Shown piece after piece: positions 42,062 through 51,936 of a stretch of DNA of 64,000 nucleotides (the stretch's first letter is position 1; each line of letters opens with the position of its first letter). The notes beneath the pieces were generated by a model. The model was not told the origin of the DNA. It saw only the letters and a program-made list of their open reading frames with translations, and made no database searches. The translations under genes were made by a program, and so were the position numbers. Source of the stretch: Klebsiella ornithinolytica NBRC 105727 = ATCC 31898 (GTDB taxonomy: Bacteria > Pseudomonadota > Gammaproteobacteria > Enterobacterales > Enterobacteriaceae); assembly GCF_001598295.1 (NCBI RefSeq), contig NZ_BCYR01000003.1, positions 248,001-312,000 of the forward strand, given 5' to 3'.

Positions 42062-43984
42062 CTACTGCGCGTCGGCGCTGTCTATCTGCGGAACGCTGGC
42101 CTCAGCCCCCTGTGCGACATCAGGCGCGTTGGCCGGATCAAAGATGTGGTCAAGGATAGCGCGCGCCGTTGGCCCGGCGACAACACCCTCGCCGCCGCCG
42201 TTTTCCAGAATCAGCGCCATCGCCACCTTTGGATGCTGATACGGAGCAAACAAGGTATAGAAAATATGATCGCGGAGTCTGACCGGGATCATCTTCGCAT
42301 TGTAGGTCTGATTCTCTTTCAGGCTGAAGACCTGCGAGGTACCGGATTTCGCGGCAATCTGGTACGGCGCGGTATGAAACAGTTTATAACCGGTGCCATT
42401 AGGCAAGTTAGCCATGCCGTACATCCCGTTGCGCACGATGCCCCAGTACGGCGATTTCGGGTCGCCCACCTGCGGCGTATTATCCGGCGGCTGATAGCGT
42501 TCAACCTTATTGCCGCGCTTCATGGAATAGAGCAGATGGGGATTTTTTACCTTGCCGTTGTTGAGCAGCGTCGTCAGCGCCTTCACCATCTGGACTGGCG
42601 TGGCGATCCAGTAGCCCTGGCCGATGCCGACCGAAATGGTGTCCCCCTGATACCACGGTTTTTTATGCACCTTCTGCTTCCACTCGCGGCTCGGCAACAC
42701 CCCGGCATACTCTTCATTCAAATCAATCCCCGTTAACTGCCCGTAGCCAAACTTGCTCAGCCAGCTGTGAATGCGGTCAATGCCCATTTCGAAGGCCACC
42801 TGATAGAAGAAGGTATCCGCCGACTCCTCAATCGCCTTGGTGACATTCAACATCCCGTGACCGGTTTTCAGCCAGTCGCGGTAGCGGCGCTGGGTGCCGG
42901 GCAGTGTCCAGGTCGGCGCGCCGAAAAAGGTGGTGGTGGGCGTAATCACGCCAGCGGAAAGTGCCGACAGCGCCATATAGGGTTTTACCGTCGATGCCGG
43001 CGGATAGAGCCCCTGGGTCACGCGGTTAATCAGCGGGCGGTCCGGGTTATCGAGCAGAGAACGGTACGCCTTATAGCCAATCCCCTTCACGAAGGGATTT
43101 GGGTCATAGCTGGGACTGGAGACCATCGCCAGCACGCCGCCGTCGCGTGGATCAACCACCACCACCGCCGCGCGCTGCCCCTTCAGTACCCCTTCAATAT
43201 ACTGCTGTAAATGCAGATCCAGCGTCAGGTAGATATTCTTCCCGGCTACCGGCGGCACCTCTTTGAGCAGGCGCACCACGCGACCATGGTTATCGACTTC
43301 CACCTCCTGATAACCGGTCATGCCGTGGAGCTCTTTTTCGTAATAGCCTTCGATGCCCTGCTTGCCGATATTATGGTCCGCAGCATAGTTTTCCGCCTCG
43401 CCGTTTTTGTCCAGGCGTTGCAGGTCGCTGTCGTTGATTTTCGATACATAGCCGACCACGTGCGCCAGCTGGGCGCCGTAGGGGTAGTCACGCTGCTGGT
43501 AGCTCTCCACCGTGACGCCCGGAAAACGGAACTCGTTGACCGCAAATCGCGCCACTTCAACATCGCTCAGGGCCGACTTCAGGGTCACCTGCTTGTAGCG
43601 ACTGTTGTGGTGCATATCGTCGCGGAAACTGGCGATATCATCGGGGCTCAAATCCACGATCGGTGTCAATGCGTTCAGCAATGCGGTCATATCGGGAATT
43701 TTGCTCGGGATCACCTGCAGGCGGTAGAGGGTGATGTTCTGTACCAGCGGGATACCGTTGCGATCGAAAATAAGCCCACGGCTTGGCGCGATAGGCAGCA
43801 TTTTTATGTCATTCTGATTCGATCGGGTCTGATAGAAATCGTGCTGCTTAACCTGTAAACGGTAGAGGTTAAAAATCAGCACGCCAAAGCAGACCACCAC
43901 CAGTAGAAACGCGATCGCGGCACGACGAATAAACAGCATCTCTTCCGCTGAGTGATCGCGAATTTCATCTCTCAATAGGGTCAT
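42062..43984 (-). CDS. PBP2-type transpeptidase, paralogue of MrdA
   Basis: A 640-residue class B penicillin-binding protein. An N-terminal membrane anchor (residues about 23-42), a dimerisation domain (ANALTPIVDL... YPYGAQLAHVVGYVSK) and the transpeptidase domain with YPPASTVKPYMAL (active serine in STVK), ESADTFFYQVA (SxD motif) and AAKSGTSQVF (KSGT). It resembles MrdA in order and length but differs clearly from the Escherichia coli MrdA I remember. It has no rodA beside it, so it looks like a second PBP2, comparable to Salmonella PBP2SAL. Confidence 0.88.
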   Translation of the reverse strand: MTLLRDEIRDHSAEEMLFIRRAAIAFLLVVVCFGVLIFNLYRLQVKQHDFYQTRSNQNDIKMLPIAPSRGLIFDRNGIPLVQNITLYRLQVIPSKIPDMTALLNALTPIVDLSPDDIASFRDDMHHNSRYKQVTLKSALSDVEVARFAVNEFRFPGVTVESYQQRDYPYGAQLAHVVGYVSKINDSDLQRLDKNGEAENYAADHNIGKQGIEGYYEKELHGMTGYQEVEVDNHGRVVRLLKEVPPVAGKNIYLTLDLHLQQYIEGVLKGQRAAVVVVDPRDGGVLAMVSSPSYDPNPFVKGIGYKAYRSLLDNPDRPLINRVTQGLYPPASTVKPYMALSALSAGVITPTTTFFGAPTWTLPGTQRRYRDWLKTGHGMLNVTKAIEESADTFFYQVAFEMGIDRIHSWLSKFGYGQLTGIDLNEEYAGVLPSREWKQKVHKKPWYQGDTISVGIGQGYWIATPVQMVKALTTLLNNGKVKNPHLLYSMKRGNKVERYQPPDNTPQVGDPKSPYWGIVRNGMYGMANLPNGTGYKLFHTAPYQIAAKSGTSQVFSLKENQTYNAKMIPVRLRDHIFYTLFAPYQHPKVAMALILENGGGEGVVAGPTARAILDHIFDPANAPDVAQGAEASVPQIDSADAQ

Positions 43985-44155
43985 TAGCGGCAATTCACTT
44001 GAGTTTGCATAAAAGGCGAAAAAAAGAAAAAGCGCAGCAGAATAGCGTTATCGACGCGTCAGCCCTACAGAAAGGTTGCTAATGATTTAGCAGAAATGTT
44101 TCAGCATGTTAGATACCCGGCAGGCGCCAGCACAAACCCGGGGGATGAAATGAGT

Positions 44156-44168
44156 GTGACATTGTCAC
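44156..44168. other. matS: matS site 4 (MatP binding)
   Basis: GTGACATTGTCAC fits the consensus exactly. It abuts the atzF terminator T-run (44169-44174). Confidence 0.92.
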
Positions 44169-44201
44169 AAAAAAGGCCTCTGCCCGGTTAAGGCAGAGGC
44201 C
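44169..44201 (-). terminator. Rho-independent terminator of the guanidine operon
   Basis: GGCCTCTGCC and GGCAGAGGCC form a perfect 10-bp stem with a 7-nt loop, followed on the minus strand by TTTTTT. It lies 6 bp after atzF. Confidence 0.93.
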
Positions 44202-44207
44202 CCGGGG

Positions 44208-46007
44208 TCAGCCGCGGGTCAGCCAGGCCCGCCAGCCTCCGTAGCCGGTAATGTCGGTAGCCCCCTGCAGACCGTACCCTTCGCAGATAAAACCGCTCAG
44301 CCAGCGTCCGTCGGACAGTTCGACCTTGCCCAGCCCCAGCGGTGCGGGAATGGCCGCCAGCAGCGAGCCCAGCTCCGACGAGGGCAGCTCCCAGACCTCC
44401 ACGGCGATGGCCGCGCCGTCGTTTTCATCACGCACCATCCCCGGACGACGTCCGTCGGCCAGGGCATACAGCCGATAGCGCGGAGCGCTCTGTATGGCCG
44501 TCAGCAGACGCCCGCCCCGCTCCCGCAGCTGCCCGTTCAGCGCCAGGCCATCAAGATGGGCGCCACAGACCACCAGCGGCATACGATCGTGGCTACCGGT
44601 GGCGGCAGGCAACGATGCGGCCAGCAGATTCCCGCCGACCAGCGGCAGTGGCTGTACGCGCTGGAACGCGTCGGCCACACCGAGAAGGTACTGGTCGGTG
44701 AAAGCCCGGCCAAACAGGGTGACGCCGGAGGGCAATCCGTTTGCCAGAAAACCGACCGGCACATTCACCGCCGCATAATCCAGCAGGTTCATAAAGTTGG
44801 TGTAGTAGCCAAGATCGGCATTTCGCTGCACCGGCTCGGCCTCCAGTTCGGCCAGCGTCACCGGGCGCGGACAGGTCGGCGTCAGCACGCAGTCCAGCGT
44901 CTCCAGCAACGCGTCACACTGCGCCTTGTACGCTTGCAGCTGGTACATTGCGCGGAATGTGGCCACGGCATCGGTATCCGGCGCTTTCGCCAGCACCTCG
45001 CGAATCACCGGCAGCACCGCCTCAGGCTGCTGCGTAATCAACGGTTCCACCACCGCATAACGTTCTGCGACCCACGGGCCGTCGTACAGCAGGCGCGCGG
45101 CGGCAAGAAACGGCGTCATATCGAGGTTGACCGGCACGCCACCAAGGGCTATCAGCCGTGCTTTCGCCTGCATAAACTGTGACTCGCTCTGCGCACAGCC
45201 AAGGAAATTCAGCGTCTGCGGCACGCCGAAGCGAAATCCCGGCGTCGGGGCGCCAAACGCCTGATGGCTGTTCCACTGCGGGTTGCGGCGACTGTAGGCA
45301 TCTCGCGGATCCAGCCGTGCGGTCAGGGCCAGCAGCCGGCTGGCCTCGTCGGCGGTGGCGGTAAAGAATGTCGTACAGTCGAGGGTCCGGCAGGCCGGCA
45401 CCACCCCGGCGGTAGAGATAAGTCCCTTGCTGGCCTTCAGTCCCACCAGGTTATTGAGCGAAGCCGGGACCCGCCCGCTGCCGGCGGTGTCCGTTCCGAG
45501 GGCGAAGCTGGCCACTCCGAGCGCGACAGCCAGCGCGGAACCGGCGCTGGATCCACCGGAGGGATAGTCCGCATGATACGCGTTTCGGCAGCGGCCGTAG
45601 GGCGAACGCGTTCCGTTCAGGCCGGTGGCAAACTGGTCGAGATTGGTTTTGCCGACCGGGATAGCGCCGAGGGCAATCAGCTGGGCCACGATAGTGGCAT
45701 CCTCAGTCGCGGTGCGGGCGAAGGCCGGACAGGCGGCGGTGGTGGCAATTCCCGCAAGATCGATATTATCTTTGATGGCAAACGGCACGCCGTACAGCGG
45801 TAGCGTCTCCGGCGCAACCGTATCCAGCGCCGCCAGCCAGGGTTCCTGCTCTTCCGCCGTCAGTATATGAATGAACAACTGATACTCCGGATTCAGCGTC
45901 TGCGCCTTCTGGCGGAGATCGGCCAGCAGCGCACGCGGCGTCAATTCGCCGCGGCGATACGCCTCTGCCAGGGTCGCAAGACGTAAATCAAAGGTTGGCT
46001 GACTCAT
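44208..46007 (-). CDS. atzF: Allophanate hydrolase
   Basis: A 599-residue amidase-signature enzyme that splits allophanate into ammonia and CO2. The Ser-Ser-Lys catalytic set is visible: lysine in VPFAIKDNIDLAG, the serine pair in DYPSGGSSAGSALAVA and TDTAGSGRVPAS. The C-terminal domain (from about residue 470, HDRMPLVVCGAHLDGL) matches the AtzF C-terminal half. The ATG at 46007 overlaps the carboxylase stop by 4 bp (ATGA). It is the last gene of the operon. Confidence 0.94.
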   Translation of the reverse strand: MSQPTFDLRLATLAEAYRRGELTPRALLADLRQKAQTLNPEYQLFIHILTAEEQEPWLAALDTVAPETLPLYGVPFAIKDNIDLAGIATTAACPAFARTATEDATIVAQLIALGAIPVGKTNLDQFATGLNGTRSPYGRCRNAYHADYPSGGSSAGSALAVALGVASFALGTDTAGSGRVPASLNNLVGLKASKGLISTAGVVPACRTLDCTTFFTATADEASRLLALTARLDPRDAYSRRNPQWNSHQAFGAPTPGFRFGVPQTLNFLGCAQSESQFMQAKARLIALGGVPVNLDMTPFLAAARLLYDGPWVAERYAVVEPLITQQPEAVLPVIREVLAKAPDTDAVATFRAMYQLQAYKAQCDALLETLDCVLTPTCPRPVTLAELEAEPVQRNADLGYYTNFMNLLDYAAVNVPVGFLANGLPSGVTLFGRAFTDQYLLGVADAFQRVQPLPLVGGNLLAASLPAATGSHDRMPLVVCGAHLDGLALNGQLRERGGRLLTAIQSAPRYRLYALADGRRPGMVRDENDGAAIAVEVWELPSSELGSLLAAIPAPLGLGKVELSDGRWLSGFICEGYGLQGATDITGYGGWRAWLTRG

Positions 46008-49000
46008 ACGTTCTCCTCCAGGATCACCGCCACACGTTGCCCGGCGCGTACCGACGCCCCCGGCTGAACATTCATCTGTTGCACCACGCCGTCGCACGGC
46101 GCCAACAGCGGGATCTCCATTTTCATTGACTCCAGCACCACCAGAACGTCGCCGGCGCGCACATGACTCCCCGCGGCGGCCTGCACCTGCCACAGATTGC
46201 CGGAGATCGGGCTCTCCACGCCCTGCTGTCCGCGCTGCAGCGGCGCCTCGACACCCGCGTCAGCCGGGACTTCCTGGCTATCGAAATGCGCCTGGCCGCT
46301 GGCTATCCAGCGTTCGCGTTCATCATTGAAGGCGCGCTGTTGATGCTGGCGAAAAGCGTCGATACTTACCGCTTCCTGCTGCAGAAACTGCTGGTACTCC
46401 GCCAGCCGCAGAGTGCTGTGCTCAATGCGCAGCGGATAGCGGCCAAGCGGAAAATCGCGGCGGATCTGTTGCAGTTCCTCGGCAGAAACCGGGTAGAAAC
46501 GCAGCTGGTCGAAGACGCGCAGCAGCCAGGGTTTACCGGCGAAGTCGGCGACCTCGTGATAGCGATTCCACATCTGCAGCGTTCGGCCAACAAACTGGTA
46601 GCCCCCGGGTCCTTCCATACCGTAGACGCACAGATAGGCCCCGCCGATCCCCACCGAGTTTTCCGCCGTCCAGGTACGCGCCGGGTTGTACTTGGTGGTC
46701 ACCAGACGATGACGCGGATCGAGCGGCGTCGCCACCGGCGCGCCAAGATAGACATCGCCCAGCCCCATCACCAGATAGCTGGCGTCGAACACCGTCTGCC
46801 ATACCGCCTGTTCGTCCGGTAAGTCGTTAATCCGGCGGATAAATTCGAGGTTGCTCGGGCACCATGGCGCGTCGCGCCGTACGGTCGTCATATATTTATC
46901 GATAGCGGTGCGACAGGCCGGGTCGTCCCACGACAGCGGCAGATGGACCACCCGGGTCGGCACCTGCAGATCGTCGCTGACGCACACCGCCGCCCACGCC
47001 ACGCTCACCCAGCTCAACAGCGCGTCAAGCGTCAGGGTTTCCGGCTGGAAATGAATTTGCAGAGAGCGAATACCTGGCGTCAGGTCAATCACCCCCGCGC
47101 GGGAGCCGCTTTCCAGCGCCTGCATCAGAGCATGAATGCGAAAGCGCAGCACCAGATCGAGCTCCGCCTCTCCCGCTTCCAGCAGCAGATGGGTATCGCC
47201 GGAAAGACGGGCCACCAGACGCTTATCCGCCTCTCCGCAGCTCATCACCACGGGGGAAGTTAACCGCGCGGGTTGCCACGCCACGGGCATTGCCTCCAGC
47301 GTCGCCAGCTCCTCCCGGTAGCCAGCCGCCAGTCGACGGGCCGTGGACAGATCCACGGCGACAAAACGCACCTTGTCGCCGGCTTTCAACTGCCCCAGCT
47401 GCCAGAGATCGGCTTCAATCACCGTCACCGGGCAGACGAAACCGCCGAGGCTCGGGCCGTCGGGGCCAAGAATAACCGGCATATCGCCGGTAAAATCAAC
47501 CGCGCCGACGGCATAAGGGTTATCGTGAATATTCGACGGATGCAGCCCCGCGTCGCCGCCGCTGTCGCGGGCCCACAGCGGTTTAGGGCCAATCAGCCGC
47601 ACGCCGGTACGGCTGGAGTTAAAATGCACCTCCCAGTCGGTGGCAAAAAAGGTGTCGATGTAATCTGCGGCAAAAAATTCCGGCGCACCGTGCGGACCGT
47701 AAATCACCCGCAGGGTACGCACCGTTGCCAGCGGCGGCACCAGCGCAACAGGCAGCGCGGCGCCAGTTTCTCCCTTGCCGTCTGGCGCCAGATGCAGAAC
47801 ATCCCCGCTGCGCAGCGCCCGCCCGCCATGGCCGCCAAACTGTCCAAGAGTAAAGGTACTTTTGCTGCCCAGATAATCCGGCACCTGGATGCCGCCGCGC
47901 AGGCAGAGGTAGCTTCTGACCCCCGCCCCTTCGACGGCGCCGATTTTCAGCGTCGCCCCGGCCGGGATCGGCAATACGCGGTTCATCTCTTGCGCGATAC
48001 CGTCAAGGGTGACCGGGACGCCGGCGCCGCTCACCACCGCCAGGGCTGCGCAATGAAACTTCAGCGTTGGCCCGTTCAGGGTGATTTCCAGCGCCGCTGC
48101 TCCCGGCGGGTTATCCAGCAGCCGGTTGCCGAGACGCAGCGCCCGATCGTCCATCGGCCCCGACGGCGGGACGCCCACCGCCCAGTAGCCCAGCCGTCCG
48201 GGAAAATCCTGGACGCTGGTCTGCGTCCCGGCGCTGAGCACCTCGACGGTGGCGGCCCGATAGTTCAGCTGTTCCAGGCAACGGGTCCAGGGTTCACCCT
48301 GGGTAAAGGGTTCAAAGCCCAGAATCTGCTGGAGATAGATGCGGTTAGTTTCCACGCCATACAGGCGGGTGTTCGCCAGCGCCCGGGCCAGTTCAGCGAT
48401 AGCCTCTGCGCGGGTTGGCCGCCAGGCGATCGTTTTGGCCAGCATCGGATCAAAAAATGGCGGCACGTCGCAGCCGGCTTCTACCCAACGGTCGATGCGA
48501 AGCGTTTCGCCGTCCGCCGGTGGAAAGAGCACCTCGGTCAGCAGACCCGGCGATGGCTGAAACTGCCGGCCCGGATCCTCCGCATAAATACGCGCCTGGA
48601 TAGCGTGCCCCCGAGGAGTCAGATCGGCCAGCAGCGCAGTGAGCGGCGGTAAATCTCCGGCCGCCAGCGCCACCATCCAGCGCACCAGGTCGACGCCCCA
48701 CACCTGCTCGGTGACGCCATGTTCCACCTGGAGCCGGGTATTCACCTCGAGAAAATAGAAGCGCTGCGCCGCGCTGTCATAGACAAATTCGACCGTCCCG
48801 GCGCTGCGATAGCTGACCGCTTTGCCCAGCGCGACCGCCGCCGCACAGAGGGCCTCCGCCGTTGCGGTGGGTAAATTGGGCGCCGGAGTCTCTTCGATCA
48901 CTTTTTGATTGCGCCGCTGTATCGAGCAGTCGCGCACCCCGAGGGCGATGACCTCGCCCTGCCCGTCGCCGAATATCTGCACTTCCAGATGGCGCGCGCG

Positions 49001-49609
49001 TTCAATGTATTTTTCGAGAAACACGCCCGCATCGCTAAAGTTGTTCTGCCCCAGCCGCTGTACGGTCTCAAAAGCGTCCGTCAGCTCGCGGGCGTCGCGA
49101 CAGACGAGCATCCCGATACCGCCGCCCCCGGCGGTGCTTTTTAACATCACCGGATAACCGATGGCGTCCGCCGCCCGGCACGCTTCAACGCTATCGGCCA
49201 GCAGACCGGTCCCCTCCAGCAGCGGCACGCCCTGCGCTTTGGCCAGCGCCCGAGCGGTGTGTTTCAGGCCAAACGTGCGGAGCTGAGCGGGCGTCGGGCC
49301 AACAAACGCCAGCCCGGCAGCTTCACATGCCTCGGCGAAGGCGGCGTTTTCCGACAGGAAACCGTAGCCGGGATGAATCGCTTCGGCCCCGCTTTTTACA
49401 GCGGCGGCGATGATTTTTTCCGTCATCAGGTAGGTTTGCGCCGCCGGGCCGTCGCCAAGGCCGATCGCCTCATCGGCTTCACGGATATGCAGGCTGCTGA
49501 GATCCGCGTCGGAATAGACCGCTACGCCCTTCACCTGCATGGCGCGCAGGGTGCGTAAAATTCGACAGGCAATGGCGCCGCGGTTAGCAATCAGTAAGGT
49601 TTTGAACAT
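46004..49609 (-). CDS. uca: Urea/guanidine carboxylase, biotin-dependent
   Basis: A 1201-residue multidomain enzyme. Order: biotin carboxylase (about 1-450, IANRGAIACRILRTL, GGGIGMLV, FLEVNTRLQVEHGVTEQ), carboxyltransferase KipA/KipI-like halves (about 460-770, SVQDFPGRLGYWAVGVPPSG and about 790-1000), and biotinyl domain at the end (VVLESMKMEIPLLAP). With a guanidine-I riboswitch upstream and DUF1989 partners, the true substrate is most likely guanidine, giving carboxyguanidine. The ATG at 49609 (MFKTLLIANRG) is the conserved start. Confidence 0.93.
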   Translation of the reverse strand: MFKTLLIANRGAIACRILRTLRAMQVKGVAVYSDADLSSLHIREADEAIGLGDGPAAQTYLMTEKIIAAAVKSGAEAIHPGYGFLSENAAFAEACEAAGLAFVGPTPAQLRTFGLKHTARALAKAQGVPLLEGTGLLADSVEACRAADAIGYPVMLKSTAGGGGIGMLVCRDARELTDAFETVQRLGQNNFSDAGVFLEKYIERARHLEVQIFGDGQGEVIALGVRDCSIQRRNQKVIEETPAPNLPTATAEALCAAAVALGKAVSYRSAGTVEFVYDSAAQRFYFLEVNTRLQVEHGVTEQVWGVDLVRWMVALAAGDLPPLTALLADLTPRGHAIQARIYAEDPGRQFQPSPGLLTEVLFPPADGETLRIDRWVEAGCDVPPFFDPMLAKTIAWRPTRAEAIAELARALANTRLYGVETNRIYLQQILGFEPFTQGEPWTRCLEQLNYRAATVEVLSAGTQTSVQDFPGRLGYWAVGVPPSGPMDDRALRLGNRLLDNPPGAAALEITLNGPTLKFHCAALAVVSGAGVPVTLDGIAQEMNRVLPIPAGATLKIGAVEGAGVRSYLCLRGGIQVPDYLGSKSTFTLGQFGGHGGRALRSGDVLHLAPDGKGETGAALPVALVPPLATVRTLRVIYGPHGAPEFFAADYIDTFFATDWEVHFNSSRTGVRLIGPKPLWARDSGGDAGLHPSNIHDNPYAVGAVDFTGDMPVILGPDGPSLGGFVCPVTVIEADLWQLGQLKAGDKVRFVAVDLSTARRLAAGYREELATLEAMPVAWQPARLTSPVVMSCGEADKRLVARLSGDTHLLLEAGEAELDLVLRFRIHALMQALESGSRAGVIDLTPGIRSLQIHFQPETLTLDALLSWVSVAWAAVCVSDDLQVPTRVVHLPLSWDDPACRTAIDKYMTTVRRDAPWCPSNLEFIRRINDLPDEQAVWQTVFDASYLVMGLGDVYLGAPVATPLDPRHRLVTTKYNPARTWTAENSVGIGGAYLCVYGMEGPGGYQFVGRTLQMWNRYHEVADFAGKPWLLRVFDQLRFYPVSAEELQQIRRDFPLGRYPLRIEHSTLRLAEYQQFLQQEAVSIDAFRQHQQRAFNDERERWIASGQAHFDSQEVPADAGVEAPLQRGQQGVESPISGNLWQVQAAAGSHVRAGDVLVVLESMKMEIPLLAPCDGVVQQMNVQPGASVRAGQRVAVILEENV

Positions 49610-49688
49610 ACAAGGGACTCGCGTCGTGGCGGGTCGTCCCGCCAAAAAATTCGACGTCCCCGGGGCCGTCCCCGAGGCGCACAAGCAT

Positions 49689-49787
49689 TCAGGGCTTGCG
49701 CGATGGTGTGCTTAACAGGCGGTCAGCGCGAACGGCAAACAGACGCCAGGCCAGCAGGCGCCAGCGCTGCCAACGGGTCAGTTCCAT
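49689..49787 (-). CDS. Possible 32-residue coupled small protein
   Basis: The ATG at 49787 overlaps the stop of the preceding DUF1989 gene within ATGGAACTGA, and 32 codons follow ([15 protein letters not shown]...), ending at TGA 49689-49691. It is rich in Trp and Arg. GC-rich sequence gives such short open frames by chance, so this is tentative. The rest of the 168-bp gap to the carboxylase contains two GC hairpins (about 49635-49650 and 49662-49676) flanking AATTTTTTGG on the minus strand. Confidence 0.25.
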   Translation of the reverse strand: MELTRWQRWRLLAWRLFAVRADRLLSTPSRKP

Positions 49788-50413
49788 ACCAGCACCTCCG
49801 CCGGCGTCGGATTCCAGCCGTTGCAGGGGTTATTCAGCTGCGGGCAGTTGGAGATCAGGACGATCACGTTGCGCTCCGCGCGCAGCTCGACGTACTTCCC
49901 GGCGCCAGAGATCCCGTCTTCAAAAGTCAGGCCGCCGGCTTCCGTCACCGGAACGTTCATAAAAAAGTTGATATTGGCGCCAATATCACGCTTATGCAGC
50001 CGGCCGTCATGCAGACAGGCGCAGAGAAAATTATCCCGACAGCTATGCATGTAGCGTTTATCCAGCGCATAGCGCACGGTGTTGCTCTCCTGCGCGCAGG
50101 CCCCCCCGAGGGTATCGTGGCGCCCGCAGGTATCGGCCACGATGGTCAACAGCGGATTCCCGAGGTTGGAGTACAGCACGCTGCCGGTCGTCAGGTAGGC
50201 GTTGCCCTGGCGGCGCAGCGTGCGCTGCGGATCGTAACGCTCGCGTGGGCTGTCGGCGCAATAAAACAGGGTATCGACAGCCTGGTTGCCTTCCAGATCG
50301 AGCAGGCGCAGGGTCTGCCCCTTTTTGATTTCGAACAGCCAGGGTTCGCCTGCGGGAATCACGTGGCGATAGACGGCATCGGCGGGGTTACGGGTACTGG
50401 TCACAAGGCTCAT
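49778..50413 (-). CDS. DUF1989 protein, carboxyguanidine deiminase subunit (CgdA/B type)
   Basis: A 211-residue protein annotated classically as urea carboxylase-associated protein. Conserved positions are [37 protein letters not shown] (Cys/His metal site) and [35 protein letters not shown]. In guanidine degraders two DUF1989 paralogues form the deiminase that converts carboxyguanidine to allophanate. Ends close before the carboxylase. I cannot assign A versus B. Confidence 0.88.
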   Translation of the reverse strand: MSLVTSTRNPADAVYRHVIPAGEPWLFEIKKGQTLRLLDLEGNQAVDTLFYCADSPRERYDPQRTLRRQGNAYLTTGSVLYSNLGNPLLTIVADTCGRHDTLGGACAQESNTVRYALDKRYMHSCRDNFLCACLHDGRLHKRDIGANINFFMNVPVTEAGGLTFEDGISGAGKYVELRAERNVIVLISNCPQLNNPCNGWNPTPAEVLVWN

Positions 50414-50423
50414 CGCAGGCTCC

Positions 50424-51152
50424 TCAAAGGGCGAACAGGTGGGTGTTGGTGAAGGCGCGCTGGTTTTCATCGCGGGTAAACAGCGATTCGACCGCCGCCT
50501 GCTCATCGTCGGCCTGATACCAGTCCAGCTGGACCGGACGAGGAGCATATTCGTCAGACGGGTTCATCGGATGCGGCAGCGCGGTGAGGACCATCAGTAC
50601 ATCCATCGGCGCGAACAGTTCAACGTAGCTACCCGGGATGGAATGGCCCGCACAAAACTGAAAGCGCCCTTCGCTGTCGACGGTGACTTTGCTGAACAAG
50701 TTGACCACCATCAGCAGATCCTCGAGGCCGAGATCCCATTTGCCCATTTCGACCAGCAGATTATCGGTGCCGTTGCGATGGAAGGTGTTGCGCAGTTCCT
50801 GGTAGCGACCGGCACCATATTTTTCTTCCGTCTCTTGCGCATTGAGCACCCCGCCGAACGGATCGTGCCAGCCGCAGCTATCGGCGATAATGCCCGCCAG
50901 TACCCGCCCCATATCGGAGTAGAAACAGTGTCCGGCCGTCAGTCGCGCGGTGTGCTGTCCCTTGAGGGTGTCCGGCAGGTTCAGGCGCTCGCTTTTCTCG
51001 TGCGGGTTGAGCATCATCATGCTGACGTTCGCACCGCCCTCGATGTCGGTCAAACGCAGGATCTGTCCACGGCGTAAAATGAACGAGGTATGGCCCCCGC
51101 CCGGCAAAAATTCTTCGCGCAGATTTGGTGAGGTATGAAAAAGCGCTGTCAT
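50424..51152 (-). CDS. DUF1989 protein, carboxyguanidine deiminase partner subunit
   Basis: A 242-residue paralogue of the following gene. Seen are [60 protein letters not shown] and [25 protein letters not shown]. The Cys-x-x-His motif matches that of the other subunit, suggesting a shared metal site at the heterodimer interface. A 10-bp gap separates the pair, consistent with equal synthesis. Confidence 0.88.
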   Translation of the reverse strand: MTALFHTSPNLREEFLPGGGHTSFILRRGQILRLTDIEGGANVSMMMLNPHEKSERLNLPDTLKGQHTARLTAGHCFYSDMGRVLAGIIADSCGWHDPFGGVLNAQETEEKYGAGRYQELRNTFHRNGTDNLLVEMGKWDLGLEDLLMVVNLFSKVTVDSEGRFQFCAGHSIPGSYVELFAPMDVLMVLTALPHPMNPSDEYAPRPVQLDWYQADDEQAAVESLFTRDENQRAFTNTHLFAL

Positions 51153-51156
51153 CGGG

Positions 51157-51936
51157 CTATCTCCTTAAGGCATAGACATTGTTATCGGTACCGGTGCTGA
51201 GCATCTGCGACATCCGGGTCTCATTAAGCGGAATATCGTAGGTAATGCGCGCGCCATAGGCGTTGGGAGCCTGCGGGTCGTGGCGTACCTTATCGAAGAC
51301 CAGCAGACGAGTGCCGAGGTTGAATCCTTCGGCCAGATCGTGGGTGACCATAAAGACCGTCATTCGCGTTTCGCTCCACAGCTGGAGCAGCAGTGCGTGC
51401 ATATCTTTACGGATACCGGGGTCGAGCGCGCCGAAAGGTTCGTCGAGCAGCAGAACCCGCGGCTGCATCACAAAGGCCTGGGCGATCGCCAGCCGCTGCT
51501 GCATCCCGCCGGACAGCTGTGCCGGATAGCGGTCCAGGGCGTGGGCGAGCCCCACTTTGTCCAGCATCTGTGCCGCCTGTTCGCGGGCAGCGCGCTTGCG
51601 GGCACCGAACAGACGGCCAAAGCACGGCGAAGATGGCAGCTCCAGACCGACGGTCACGTTATCCAGCACGCTCAGGTGCGGGAAGACCGAATAACGTTGA
51701 AACACCACGCCGCGGCTGCGATCCGGCTCGGGAGCCAGCGGCTGACCCTCGAGCGTAATCGCCCCCCGGGTCGGTTGCTCCTGCCCCAGCAGCAGGCGCA
51801 AAAAGGTGGATTTCCCGCAGCCGGAAGCGCCGACCATTGAACAAAACTCCCCCTCTTTGACCTCTAAATTGATGCGCTCCAGCACCACATGGTCGCCGTA
51901 CTCCTGCCAGATATTGTTGATGCGGATAAAACTCAT
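51157..51936 (-). CDS. Guanidine-operon ABC transporter ATPase (NitT/TauT type)
   Basis: A 259-residue ATPase started at the ATG at 51936 (MSFIRINNIWQEYG). Walker A GASGCGKSTFLR, signature LSGGMQQRLAIAQAFVM and Walker B VLLLDEPFGALDPGIR are intact. It overlaps the permease stop by 4 bp and lies 4 bp before the DUF1989 gene. It probably energises import of guanidine or a urea derivative. Confidence 0.9.
   Translation of the reverse strand: MSFIRINNIWQEYGDHVVLERINLEVKEGEFCSMVGASGCGKSTFLRLLLGQEQPTRGAITLEGQPLAPEPDRSRGVVFQRYSVFPHLSVLDNVTVGLELPSSPCFGRLFGARKRAAREQAAQMLDKVGLAHALDRYPAQLSGGMQQRLAIAQAFVMQPRVLLLDEPFGALDPGIRKDMHALLLQLWSETRMTVFMVTHDLAEGFNLGTRLLVFDKVRHDPQAPNAYGARITYDIPLNETRMSQMLSTGTDNNVYALRR

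Noticed and set aside
47273..48652. 459-codon + strand frame opposite the urea/guanidine carboxylase
   Set aside because: Shadow of the carboxylase; no start signals or domains.
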